A DNA stretch of 64,000 nt from JBCCGG01 sp039029395 (GTDB taxonomy: Bacteria > Pseudomonadota > Alphaproteobacteria > Kiloniellales > JAKSDN01). The notes under the pieces were generated by a model. It worked only from the letters and a program-made list of their open reading frames with translations. It made no database searches and was not told where the DNA came from. The first letter of the stretch is position 1, and every line of letters begins with the position of its first letter. The DNA is taken from the NCBI GenBank assembly GCA_039029395.1, contig JBCCGG010000017.1:48084-112083 (forward strand), in the 5' to 3' direction. Made by a program: the position numbers and the translations under genes. Below are positions 7,020 through 15,449 of the stretch, in pieces.

Positions 7020-8600
7020 ATGTACCTACAAAACCTCTACGACTTGGTCTCGAAGAATTTGCCTGAGCTCAAGTCCACCACGGCACTTACCTTTGGCAAG
7101 ACCAAGATCACCTATGGTGAGCTCGACGAAAGCTGCCGGGCCCTTGCCGCCTGGCTGGTCTCGCAAGATGTTCAGCGTGGTGACCGGATAGGGATTTACG
7201 TATCGAAATCAATCGAAGAAGTCATCGTTACATTTGCCTGTGCCTACATTGGCGCTGTCTTTGTGAATATTAGTTCACAAAGGAATGCCGCACAGGTGGC
7301 GCATGTAATCGAGAATTGCAACATTGGCATACTTGTCACTGACCTTCGCCGCTGGCGCCATATCTCCGAAGCGAGCGGCGCGCAGTTAAAGCGCGTTCTC
7401 CTCCTGCGGGGCGAAGCCGGGGACCCCATTACAGTATCCTACGATCAAGCCATCGCGTTGGGCGCCAACGCCAGCCCGGTGAGACCCACGGCGCTGGTCG
7501 ACACGGAGCTTGCCGCCCTGCTGTACACTTCGGGATCGACCGGCCTGCCCAAGGGAGTCATGCTGTCTCACGACAACATCCTCAAGAGCGCGATCGCCTC
7601 GGCACGGCATCTCGAGAATAGCGCCGAAGATCGCGTACTCGGTCTTTCGCCCCTAAGCTTTGACTTTGGCCTTAACCAAGTAACCTCCATGTTCCTGGTG
7701 GGTGGTTCTGTTGCGTTGCAAGCGGTTGCGATGCCAGCGGAAATAGTAAACACAGTTCTTGAACAAGGCGTGACAGGATTGGGTTTGGTGCCGACATCCT
7801 GGGTTCTATTGCTTCGCTATCTGGACGAGGCCCCCAACCAGTTTCCTGATTTGCGCTACGTCACCAACACCGGAGGAAAGCTGCCGCCACAGGCGCTCGA
7901 CGCATTGGAGCGTCACTTCGGAGAAAAGAAGATCTTCTTGATGTACGGCCAAACGGAAGCTTTTCGCTCGACCTTCCTTCCGCCAAACCTGTTTGCGGCC
8001 AAGAAGGGCGCAATTGGCTATCCCTTGCCGAACGCGGAGATATTCGTTGTGGATCCGGTCAATGGGCTCTGTGGTAGAGGTGAAAGCGGTGAGCTGATCC
8101 ACAGAGGCAGTTTCGTCTGCATGGGGTATTGGAAAGATCCCGACGCTACCGCCCATAAGATCAAGGCCAATCAACATCTGGTTGATCTCATAGGTCATGA
8201 GAAGGTGGTCCACACTGGAGACATCGTCTCGGTTGATGCCGATGGGTGCATGTGGTACGTCGGCCGCAATGACTTGATGATCAAATGCAGCGGCTTCCGT
8301 ATGAGCCCGACCGAGATCGAGGATATCGTCTGTAGGGAGCCTCTAATCGAAGAGGCGGTAGCCTTTGGCGTCGACCATGAAGAGTTCGGACAAGTTGTGC
8401 ACTTGGCGGTTGGCGGCAATCAATTGACGGACGATCATCTTCCGGACATCATGAAGTTCTGCAGGTCTGAGATGCCAAGTTACATGATGCCGCACAAGTT
8501 GGCGATCTGGAACGGGCCTTTTCCAGTGACCGCGCACGGTAAGATAGATCGACCTAAGGTTGTCAATGCCTTACGCGAATCCCAGCTGACCGTGGCTTAG
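7020..8600 (+). CDS. AMP-forming adenylating ligase for carrier-protein loading (DltA-like)
   Basis: A 526-aa ANL-superfamily enzyme. Motifs: YTSGSTGLPKGVMLSH (A3 P-loop), SFDFGLNQ (A4 region, with the Asp that contacts the amino group in amino-acid adenylation domains), MYGQTEAFR (A5), VHTGDIV (A7), RNDLMIKCSGFRMSPTEIE (A8) and HGKIDRP with catalytic Lys508 (A10). It resembles DltA-type and exosortase-associated ligases more than fatty acyl-CoA synthetases. The next gene is a lone acyl carrier protein, so the likely reaction is adenylation of an amino or hydroxy acid and thioesterification to that carrier. Start ATG 7020 has a weak ribosome site. The substrate is not known. Confidence 0.88.
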   Translation: MYLQNLYDLVSKNLPELKSTTALTFGKTKITYGELDESCRALAAWLVSQDVQRGDRIGIYVSKSIEEVIVTFACAYIGAVFVNISSQRNAAQVAHVIENCNIGILVTDLRRWRHISEASGAQLKRVLLLRGEAGDPITVSYDQAIALGANASPVRPTALVDTELAALLYTSGSTGLPKGVMLSHDNILKSAIASARHLENSAEDRVLGLSPLSFDFGLNQVTSMFLVGGSVALQAVAMPAEIVNTVLEQGVTGLGLVPTSWVLLLRYLDEAPNQFPDLRYVTNTGGKLPPQALDALERHFGEKKIFLMYGQTEAFRSTFLPPNLFAAKKGAIGYPLPNAEIFVVDPVNGLCGRGESGELIHRGSFVCMGYWKDPDATAHKIKANQHLVDLIGHEKVVHTGDIVSVDADGCMWYVGRNDLMIKCSGFRMSPTEIEDIVCREPLIEEAVAFGVDHEEFGQVVHLAVGGNQLTDDHLPDIMKFCRSEMPSYMMPHKLAIWNGPFPVTAHGKIDRPKVVNALRESQLTVA

Positions 8601-8644
8601 CCAAGGTCATCTGCACTTCAATCGAGAGCAATGGAGCATTGTGC

Positions 8645-8890
8645 ATGACGGTTGATAGAAGTACGCTGATCAGCTTCCTTACGAACAACTTCGACGTGGT
8701 CAAAGATGACATCAACGACGATACGCCGCTTTTCTCAACCGGCGTTCTTGATTCGTTCGGCATGATAGAACTGGTCGGATTCATTGAAAAAACGGCCGGG
8801 ATAAAGTTTGGCGTCCTGGACCTCAATCTTGAGAATCTCGATTCGATCAACCGAGTGATTCACTACGTTGACGCGAAGACCGCAAGGTAG
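8645..8890 (+). CDS. Acyl/peptidyl carrier protein (DltC-like)
   Basis: An 81-aa acidic carrier protein. The phosphopantetheine attachment site is GVLDSFGMIELV with Ser37. Size and helix pattern match stand-alone ACP/PCP proteins including DltC. A GGAG sits 8 nt before ATG 8645; an in-frame TTG at 8639 is less likely. It follows the adenylating ligase by 44 bp and precedes a formyltransferase, so it is expected to carry the ligase's acyl or aminoacyl group as a thioester and present it to the MBOAT at the membrane. No dedicated phosphopantetheinyl transferase is in the window. Confidence 0.9.
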   Translation: MTVDRSTLISFLTNNFDVVKDDINDDTPLFSTGVLDSFGMIELVGFIEKTAGIKFGVLDLNLENLDSINRVIHYVDAKTAR

Positions 8891-8956
8891 TTCGGCAATC
8901 GGTTCCAAGACCTGCCCCATTCTCCCGCGGCCGGTTCGAAATCCGAGAGGATTGGC

Positions 8957-9874
8957 TTGAAGATCCTTCTCATCGCCGAGGAAAGTTCGGGAATCCAGTT
9001 CCTCAAATGGCTCGACCGAACGGATCATGAGATTCAGGTCGCTGCCTCGCCAGGTTCTCGCTCGCTGACCGGCAACTCGGTCTGGAGCACGGCGCACAGT
9101 CTCAAGCGCCCGGCAACGCCCATCTCCGCGACCAAGGATGCGGCCTTCTCAGAGGCAATGAGGGCATTGGAGATCGACCTTCTGATCTCCATCCGCTCAC
9201 GCTTCGTCCTGGCGGAGGCGCTGCTTGCCGTGCCCCGAATCGGGGCGTTCAATCTGCACAGCGGGCCCTTGCCGGCCTATGCCGGGATCAACGTCGTGCC
9301 CTGGGCCATCTACAACGGCGAGGCTGAACATGGCGTCACCGTCCATTGGATGACGGCGACGGTCGATGCCGGGGACATTGCTTACCAAGATTCATTTCCG
9401 ATAGGCCCAGACGACACCGGCGCCTCCCTGACCGGAACGACCCTGCGCTCGGGCCTGGCGCTGATGCAGCGGCTCGTGCGCACCGCCGCCGGCGGCGAGC
9501 GAATTCCCGCGATCCCCCAAGACCAATCCAAGCGGGCCTGGTATGGCCCGGAGATACCAAACGACGGCTTTGTCGATTGGCGCAGAGGCGCCGTGGACAT
9601 CGACCGCTTTGTCCGCGCCTGCAACTTCTATCCCTTCCCCTCCCCTTGGGGCTACGCGAAAGCGATGTCGGCCGGCCGGGTCGTGGAGCTTCTCGAAACC
9701 CAGCCAATCGAGACCGCCGAAGCCGGCGAACCCGGCAGCGTGCGGATTGACGGTGAAAGCTGCACCATCGCCTGCGGCACAGGGGCGCTCCGGGTGAGCG
9801 ACCTGCTGGTCGAAGGAGAGCATGTGCCGGCCCGAGAGCTTCTCGCCAATGTCGCTCGGCTGGACCCGGTCTAG
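8957..9874 (+). CDS. Formyltransferase, Fmt/ArnA-type fold
   Basis: About 305 aa, close to methionyl-tRNA formyltransferase length. The N-terminal catalytic domain shows NLHSGPLPAYAG (catalytic Asn and His, about 96-107) and TVDAGDI (catalytic Asp), the N-H-D triad of 10-formyl-tetrahydrofolate formyltransferases. The C-terminal third (VDWRRGAVDIDRFVRACN) looks like the formyl_trans_C domain. TTG 8957 with GAGAGG six nt upstream is the start. Placed after an adenylating ligase and carrier protein, it is unlikely to be the housekeeping Fmt; it may N-formylate an aminoacyl thioester (as NRPS F domains do) or an amino sugar. Which one is open. Confidence 0.82.
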   Translation: MKILLIAEESSGIQFLKWLDRTDHEIQVAASPGSRSLTGNSVWSTAHSLKRPATPISATKDAAFSEAMRALEIDLLISIRSRFVLAEALLAVPRIGAFNLHSGPLPAYAGINVVPWAIYNGEAEHGVTVHWMTATVDAGDIAYQDSFPIGPDDTGASLTGTTLRSGLALMQRLVRTAAGGERIPAIPQDQSKRAWYGPEIPNDGFVDWRRGAVDIDRFVRACNFYPFPSPWGYAKAMSAGRVVELLETQPIETAEAGEPGSVRIDGESCTIACGTGALRVSDLLVEGEHVPARELLANVARLDPV

Positions 9875-9921
9875 AAATTTGAGAGACGGTAAAGCCGCGC
9901 AAAACGGAGGGGCGGCCGGCC

Positions 9922-10005
9922 TCAGAACGCCATCGCCAAGGAGATCAGCGCGACCAACAGGATCGCGATGATCATCAGATCAAGCAGTGTGCGCCGGTTA
10001 ATCAT
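9922..10005 (-). CDS. Candidate 27-aa single-span membrane microprotein
   Basis: ATG 10005 to TGA gives 27 residues: a basic N-terminus (MINRRTLLD) and one hydrophobic span ending ISLAMAF. A GGAAGAG ribosome site lies a few nt upstream of the ATG, which makes it more credible than a chance ORF. It converges with the formyltransferase (47-bp gap) and is transcribed away from the AraC-type gene. Function unknown. Confidence 0.4.
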   Translation of the reverse strand: MINRRTLLDLMIIAILLVALISLAMAF

Positions 10006-10170
10006 GGCTCTTCCAATGTCTGGATATGACAAGTCTGCGGTTTGCCGGCCGCCGAAATCAGAGCCCGATACCTAAGCGCCAAGAGCCGCTTGCGCTCTGT
10101 CACCAAATGCCAGAATCTTGATTTTTGCCGCCAAGCGTGGATGCTGGAGCCCTGATGAGGGGAGTCCCAT

Positions 10171-11187
10171 ATGCCGGCGCTTCGGATGATCGATGCCCGT
10201 TGGGCAAACCTGGCCTGCCAGCGGCTCAAGGACCGGCGCGTGCCCCTGACTCCCCTCCTCCGCGGGATCGGCCTGACCCGCGCCCAGGTCAACGACCCGG
10301 ACTGTCGCATCGCCTTTCGCAAGCACGCCGCCCTGCTGAGCGCGGCCGCCGAGCTGACCGGCGACGCCAGCTTCGCCCTGCGTTTGGCGATCACCCTGTC
10401 GCCTCGCCAGGCCGGACCGATCGGCTTCATCGCGCTCAGCTCCCAGACCCTGGGCGACGCCCTGCGCAATTTTCGGCGCTACCAGCGAGTGCTAAGCGAA
10501 GGCGTGGGGGTCCATATGGAGAGCGAAGGCGGCTTCAGCGCGCTCCAAGCCGAGATCATCGACCCCCGGGTCGAGGATCCGCTCCAGGCAACCGAGTTCG
10601 TGCTCGGCGGCGGCGTCACCCTGTGCCGGCGCCTCGCCGGCCCGGATCTGGAGATCAAGCGAGTCGAGTTCGCCCACGAGCGCCATGGCCGCCTGAGCGA
10701 CTATCGGACCCTCCTCGGTGTGCCGCTTGCCTTTGGGCAGGCGCGCAATGCCATCGTCATGAAGAGCGCCATGCTGCAGCTGCCGCTCAAAACCGCCGAC
10801 GACCAGTTGCTCACCGCTTTGACCCGCCTGTGCGAGCAGATTCTTGGCGACCAGCCGGACGACTACGACCTGGTCTATCAGGTGCGCCGACACATCACAG
10901 AGCTACTGCCAAGCGGCGAGCCGACCATGGACCGGGTCGCCGAAGAGCTTGGCATGAGCAGCCGCACGCTCTCCCGGCGCCTGGCCGAGCAAGAGGTGAC
11001 CTACCGGGAGCTGCTCGACCAAACCCGCCACCAGCTCGCCCTGCGCTACCTTAAGAGCGATGCGCTGAGACCTTCGCAGATCGCCTACTTGCTGGGCTAC
11101 TCGGAGCCGAGCGGATTTCACCACGCCTTCTCCCGCTGGACCGGCCATCCGCCCTCGCGCTTTCGTCCCGGCCCGGTCGCGGCGTGA
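10171..11187 (+). CDS. AraC-family transcriptional regulator
   Basis: 338 aa. The N-terminal two thirds resemble the arabinose-binding-like domain of the OruR/ArgR-type AraC subgroup. The C-terminal 100 residues are a double helix-turn-helix, with MDRVAEELGMSSRTLSRRL (first HTH) and PSQIAYLLGYSEPSGFHHAFSRWTGHPPSRFR (second HTH plus signature). It binds DNA and responds to an unknown small molecule. ATG 10171 is used. No regulated operon is obvious from position: the next gene is convergent. Confidence 0.9.
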   Translation: MPALRMIDARWANLACQRLKDRRVPLTPLLRGIGLTRAQVNDPDCRIAFRKHAALLSAAAELTGDASFALRLAITLSPRQAGPIGFIALSSQTLGDALRNFRRYQRVLSEGVGVHMESEGGFSALQAEIIDPRVEDPLQATEFVLGGGVTLCRRLAGPDLEIKRVEFAHERHGRLSDYRTLLGVPLAFGQARNAIVMKSAMLQLPLKTADDQLLTALTRLCEQILGDQPDDYDLVYQVRRHITELLPSGEPTMDRVAEELGMSSRTLSRRLAEQEVTYRELLDQTRHQLALRYLKSDALRPSQIAYLLGYSEPSGFHHAFSRWTGHPPSRFRPGPVAA

Positions 11188-11188
11188 G

Positions 11189-11488
11189 CTAGGGCTGGAA
11201 CACCCGCCAGGGGAAGAAAACCAAACCTGCTGTAATGGCGGCAACCGCGTAGCTGGCGAATTCCAGCACGCACTGCCGGCGGTCCTGATAGAGCGCACCG
11301 TCGACGGCGCGCCAAGGATCGATCGGCGCCGGTCCGCCCACGCCAAAGGACTGGTTCATGGTCTGAGCCGCTTGGTGATAGTCGAGCGCGATGTCGGCGC
11401 AGACCCCGGCGATGACGAAAAATCCCACGGCAACCAGCAGCTGCGCAGCCGCCGGTACGCGCTCCGAAGCGCAGTTACGAGCAATCAT
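11189..11488 (-). CDS. Small two-span membrane protein
   Basis: 99 aa with hydrophobic segments at about 14-32 and 77-95, joined by a polar loop holding PIDPWRAVDGALYQDRRQC. The start ATG 11488 is preceded by AGGGGG; a longer reading upstream lacks membrane-protein character and a ribosome site. It converges with the AraC-type gene. Not recognised. Confidence 0.6.
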   Translation of the reverse strand: MIARNCASERVPAAAQLLVAVGFFVIAGVCADIALDYHQAAQTMNQSFGVGGPAPIDPWRAVDGALYQDRRQCVLEFASYAVAAITAGLVFFPWRVFQP

Positions 11489-11674
11489 GACGACCCCCTT
11501 GCGATCGAATGCGCCGCCCGGCCCGGCGGCGCCTTTCGAGAGCACAAGGTGGCCTCTCGGCACCCCGCGTTCCCTGTTTGGGTCCGCCAATTGATTGTTT
11601 CGAGCTGCCAACGGCACGCCTTGCATCCTGTTATGCGAAGCCGCACGATGCCCGAGGGACCCAAGGGGAGATGC

Positions 11675-12058
11675 ATGATGTTGAGACGCACACTACTGGC
11701 TGCGGCGCTCCTGCTCGCGGCACTTGGCTCGGGTGCATCGGCCGGCTCGAAGCAGCTGAGTGCGGCCGAGATCGAAGCTCTGCTGGACGGCAACACGGTC
11801 TCGGGAACCTGGGGCGGCTCGGAGTACAAGCAGTACTTCGGCACCGACGGCTTCACCATGTACGTGCCGGCCGGCGGCGCCAACGACGAGGGCAAATGGC
11901 GGGTCAACGCCGCAGAGGACAGCTACGAGTCCTGGTGGTCGGCAACCGGCTGGACCAGCTACAAGGTCGGGCGCGAGGGCGAGGGCTACGTCTGGATCGA
12001 CAGCAAGGGCGACGCCTACCCCTTCGTCGTGCTCCAGGGCAAGCAGGTCTCCTGGTAG
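11675..12058 (+). CDS. Secreted hypothetical protein (periplasmic)
   Basis: About 127 aa with a clear Sec signal peptide (MMLRRTLLAAALLLAALGSGASAG, cleavage near ASA-GS given in outline). The mature part is aromatic- and glycine-rich, with SGTWGGSEYKQYF, VNAAEDSYESWWSATGW and GYVWIDSKGDAYPF, a small beta-sheet domain seen in secreted alphaproteobacterial proteins of unknown function. AAGGGGAG lies just before tandem ATGs at 11675 and 11678; the second has the better spacing. Confidence 0.7.
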   Translation: MMLRRTLLAAALLLAALGSGASAGSKQLSAAEIEALLDGNTVSGTWGGSEYKQYFGTDGFTMYVPAGGANDEGKWRVNAAEDSYESWWSATGWTSYKVGREGEGYVWIDSKGDAYPFVVLQGKQVSW

Positions 12059-12066
12059 CCGAGCCT

Positions 12067-13065
12067 TCAGTCGACCGGGTCGCGAATCAGCGGGCAGGTC
12101 GAGCAGTGGATGCCGCCGCCGTTGAGCGCCACCTTGTCATAGGGGATTGTGACTCGCTCGATGTTTAGTGCGTCGAGCGCCTTCAAGGTGGTCGCCGAGG
12201 CGCCCTCCGGCATGATGACGCGCCCTGGGCTGACCGCCAGGCAGTTGACGATCCAGCCGTTGTCGTCGGGATGCAGCTCGACGGCTTTGACGCCCAGCTC
12301 CTTGAGCTTGACGATAAACCAGTGAGGCAAAGCGGCCGGATCGATCAGGGCGACATCCTTGTCGATCATCACGAAGGCGCCGTCGATGTGCATGTTGTAG
12401 CCGCACATGTCGACCCGGATCAGCTCGGCACCTTGAACCGCGAGGACCTCCTCGAGCTGCTTCGAGGCCGCCTCGTTGACCCGGATCGAACGGCCGACCA
12501 CGGCAGTCTCGGGGTTGATCCAGGCGAAGCTGCCGCCCTCCATCAGGCCGCTGCCATGGACCGTGCGCAGGATCGGCACGCCCAGCTTGGCCAGAGTGCG
12601 GGTCACCGCCAGCTCCTCGCCCCGGCGGATGCGCGGACCCATGCGGCAGACCACGGCGCCGCCCTTGACCGCGATCAGCGGATCACGGGTGTAACAGGAC
12701 TTTAGGCGCGGCGCCTCGACGCCCTCCAGCATCACGACTTCGGCGCCCTCGGCGCGGAGCGCCTCGGCCAGGGCGTCGTGCTGCTCCTGCAGGGCCGAGA
12801 GCGGCGGGATCGTAGCGCTCTGCCAATACCACCCGACCTCTGGGTCGCCGTAGGTGCCGAGCGCCTCGATGTGCTTCGACGGATCGACGACTTCGAGCTC
12901 CGGGCCGGGCCGGTGCATGAGCACGACCCGGATCTGCCCGACATCGTTGTCGCAGCCCCAGGGCCGGCCCCACAGGGTGCTCAGCTGCTCCTCGCTCTCG
13001 AACACCGGCTCGGCTTGGGCGCCGAACAACTTGATCGTCATGTCGTACTGGTAAGCCGCATCCAT
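12067..13065 (-). CDS. Amidinotransferase / dimethylarginine dimethylaminohydrolase-family protein
   Basis: 332 aa of the guanidino-group-modifying superfamily (arginine deiminase, amidinotransferase, DDAH). Visible active-site elements: YTRDPLIAV, MEGGSFAWI, the histidine in YNMHIDG, and the C-terminal nucleophile cysteine in GGGIHCSTCPL. Such enzymes attack a guanidino or similar group through a covalent Cys intermediate in the cytoplasm. Nearby genes (Zn amidohydrolase, oxidoreductases) suit amino-acid or guanidine catabolism. The exact substrate cannot be chosen from the sequence. Confidence 0.85.
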   Translation of the reverse strand: MDAAYQYDMTIKLFGAQAEPVFESEEQLSTLWGRPWGCDNDVGQIRVVLMHRPGPELEVVDPSKHIEALGTYGDPEVGWYWQSATIPPLSALQEQHDALAEALRAEGAEVVMLEGVEAPRLKSCYTRDPLIAVKGGAVVCRMGPRIRRGEELAVTRTLAKLGVPILRTVHGSGLMEGGSFAWINPETAVVGRSIRVNEAASKQLEEVLAVQGAELIRVDMCGYNMHIDGAFVMIDKDVALIDPAALPHWFIVKLKELGVKAVELHPDDNGWIVNCLAVSPGRVIMPEGASATTLKALDALNIERVTIPYDKVALNGGGIHCSTCPLIRDPVD

Positions 13066-13177
13066 GGCCGCGCTCCCCTGTTTATCGACTTTATTGGTCC
13101 AGGGTTCCCCGGCAGCCGCCTTGGGTCAAGCGTGGTGTCCTAAGAAAACGACCCAGTCGACCTATCTCCAGATGACG

Positions 13178-13432
13178 TCAGCTACCCTTCTTTATGACCC
13201 GATAGCCAAAGAGCAGAACCAGGGCGCCGGCGATCGCCAAGCCCATGCTACGCAGATCGAAGCCGGAAATGTCTCCAAATCCAATCAGTGATCCGAGGAA
13301 CCCGCCGACAAAGGCGCCCGCGATACCGATGAGGATCGTCACGATGACCCCACCAGGATCGTCGCCAGGCATGATGAACTTGGCAACGAAACCCGCGACT
13401 GCACCAAAGACAATCCAAGCAATTATACCCAT
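13178..13432 (-). CDS. GlsB/YeaQ/YmgE-family small membrane protein
   Basis: 84 aa, three hydrophobic segments with many glycines. The starting MGIIAWIVFGAVAGFVAKFI and the following PGDDPGGVIVTILIGIAGAF are typical of the 'transglycosylase-associated' YeaQ family. These are stress-induced inner-membrane proteins with no proven enzymatic role. ATG 13432 start. Confidence 0.88.
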   Translation of the reverse strand: MGIIAWIVFGAVAGFVAKFIMPGDDPGGVIVTILIGIAGAFVGGFLGSLIGFGDISGFDLRSMGLAIAGALVLLFGYRVIKKGS

Positions 13433-13544
13433 TTCTCGCCTCCAAACGTCATCAGAGATTCAGAGCAACCACAGTGGCGGCAAGTCAAAGCGCGATCAAG
13501 CGTCAGCCCCTTGCACCCTCGGCTGTCAGCTATAGTGATCCCTC

Positions 13545-13877
13545 CTAGGTAAGATCGACCATCTCCGCGTCAGGGGCGTTCTTCATGAACGACGCGACCC
13601 CATTGTCACGAGCGGAAGCGGATTCGTAGCTCTGGCTCGTTCCAATGACCTGGCCATTGCCGGCCTTCAGATTGAACATGTGCTTGCCTGACTGAGTTTC
13701 TTTACGCTCATACCTGGCATCGTCGGGGGCGTTCCTTCGGACCGATTGTATCCCGTTCTCCGCGCCGCTGCGTTGATTGTACCCTTCAGAGGCCAATATC
13801 GCCTGGCCATTGGCCGCCTTTAAGCGAAAGCGGTGCTCCCCCGCCTTGTCCTTGTAAATCTCAAACTTGCCCGCCAT
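13545..13877 (-). CDS. DUF1508 (YegP-like) tandem-repeat protein
   Basis: 110 aa made of two copies of the about 50-residue DUF1508 domain: FEIYKDKAGEHRFRLKAANGQ near the start and the related ETQSGKHMFNLKAGNGQVI in the second half, each followed by a Y...N/DNG..S segment. The family (YegP) is small, soluble and uncharacterised. GAGAGGAG precedes ATG 13877, so the possible longer N-terminus is rejected. Confidence 0.88.
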   Translation of the reverse strand: MAGKFEIYKDKAGEHRFRLKAANGQAILASEGYNQRSGAENGIQSVRRNAPDDARYERKETQSGKHMFNLKAGNGQVIGTSQSYESASARDNGVASFMKNAPDAEMVDLT

Positions 13878-14018
13878 TTCTGCTCCTCTCGCGTTTCCTG
13901 TGCCTGGCGCCAATATGCGCCCCATGGGATCGGCGAAGTTACGCAGATCGCGCGGCCGGCGAAAATACGGACAAACCCTTACGCCATGTAGCCGAAAGGA
14001 ACATCGGTAAACTGTCCC

Positions 14019-15251
14019 TCACCGCCCCCCGGCGCGCTCCACGATCGCGTGGAACAGCACCTCGCAGCCGGCGGCCAGATCGTCGGGCGTGGCGTTTTCG
14101 ATCTCGTTGTGGCTGATGCCATCCTCGCAGGGCACGAAGATCATGCCGGTCGGCGCGACCCGCGCCATGTAGACCGCGTCATGTCCGGCGCCGCTGACGA
14201 TGTCCCGATGAGTGGCGCCAATGCGCTCGGCACCGACGCGCACCGCGTCGACGCAGGCGCTGTCGAAAGGGGTCGCGTCGAACTGCCAGATCTGCTCGAT
14301 TTGAAGGCTCAAGCCCCCGGCCTCGGCCGCCTCGGTGGCGGCCGCACGCAGGGCCTGGTCCATGGCATACAGCCGCTCGTCGGTCGGGTGGCGCAGGTCG
14401 ACCGTGAGCCAGACCTGGCCCGGAATCACGTTCCGACTGTTGGGCCGCACCTCGAGCATGCCGACCGTGGCGCAGGCATCCGGCTGGAAGTCGAGGCCCA
14501 GCTCGTTGACCCGGGCGACGATTTGCGCCGCGCCAACCAGGGCATCGTGGCGCCGGGCCATGGGGGTCGGCCCGGCGTGGGCCTCCTGCCCGGTCAGGGT
14601 GATCTCGTACCAGCGCTGGCCTTGGGCGCCAGTCACCACGCCGATGGTCTTCTCCTCGGCCTCCAGGATCGGGCCCTGCTCGATGTGGGCCTCGAAATAG
14701 GCGCCGACCGGCCGCCCGCCGATGCCCTCGCCCCGGTAACCGATGCGCTCGAGTTCCTGGCCGATGGTGCGGCCGTCCTGGTCGGCCCGGCCTTGGGCAT
14801 AGTCCAGGTCGAATACGCCGGCGAAGGCGCCCGAGCCGATCATCGCCGGCGGAAAGCGGCTGCCTTCCTCGTTGGTCCAGACCACGACCTCGACCGGGGA
14901 CTCGGTCTCGACCCCCTGGTCGTTCAGGCTGCGCACCACCTCGAGGCCGGCCAAGACCCCGTAGGCGCCGTCGAACTTGCCGCCGGTCGGCTGGCTGTCC
15001 AGATGGCTGCCGGTCAGGATCGGCGGCGCGTCCGGGTTCCGCCCCGGGCGTCGGGCGAAGATGTTGCCCATCGCATCGAAGGAGACCGTGCAACCGGCTT
15101 CTTCCGCCCAGCGGCTAAAGAGGCGGCGGCTCTCCAGGTCCAGATCGGTCAGCGCCAGGCGGCACACCCCGCCCTTCTTGGTGGCGCCGATCTTGGCCAT
15201 TTCCATCAGGCTGTCCCACAGCCGTTTGCCGTCGGTCTTGAGGTTCTCCAT
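14019..15251 (-). CDS. Zn-dependent amidohydrolase, M20 family (allantoate / N-carbamoyl-amino-acid hydrolase type)
   Basis: 410 aa. Metal- and substrate-binding motifs of the M20 hydantoinase/carbamoylase branch are clear: GSHLDSQPTGGKFDGAYGV (about 80-98), WTNEEGSRFPPAMIGSG (about 127-143), EAHIEQGP (about 186), and GAGHDAVYMA plus SHNEIE near the C-terminus. These di-metal enzymes hydrolyse N-carbamoyl-amino acids, allantoate or ureidoglycine-type amides in the cytoplasm. Stand-alone gene; purine genes are not nearby, so the carbamoyl-amino-acid role is somewhat favoured. Confidence 0.88.
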   Translation of the reverse strand: MENLKTDGKRLWDSLMEMAKIGATKKGGVCRLALTDLDLESRRLFSRWAEEAGCTVSFDAMGNIFARRPGRNPDAPPILTGSHLDSQPTGGKFDGAYGVLAGLEVVRSLNDQGVETESPVEVVVWTNEEGSRFPPAMIGSGAFAGVFDLDYAQGRADQDGRTIGQELERIGYRGEGIGGRPVGAYFEAHIEQGPILEAEEKTIGVVTGAQGQRWYEITLTGQEAHAGPTPMARRHDALVGAAQIVARVNELGLDFQPDACATVGMLEVRPNSRNVIPGQVWLTVDLRHPTDERLYAMDQALRAAATEAAEAGGLSLQIEQIWQFDATPFDSACVDAVRVGAERIGATHRDIVSGAGHDAVYMARVAPTGMIFVPCEDGISHNEIENATPDDLAAGCEVLFHAIVERAGGR

Positions 15252-15449
15252 GGCGCCGGCGCCCTCCCCGTCAGGTGCATGTTGCGCGGCGCATTGAAGC
15301 GGAAAGCGTGGGCCGGTGGAAGGGCCTGGGCCCGGTGCGATTAATCATCTCTTAAGGCCGCGCGCACAAGGCTACTTCCGGCCGATTTGCCATTTCTCCA
15401 GGATTGGCCTGTAGTATCGCCGCCACTCGACCGCCACAGGACCGTTTTC

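Noticed and set aside
8957..9874. Housekeeping methionyl-tRNA formyltransferase (fmt)
   Set aside because: Not next to def, and linked to a ligase and carrier protein. Cannot be fully excluded without the rest of the genome.
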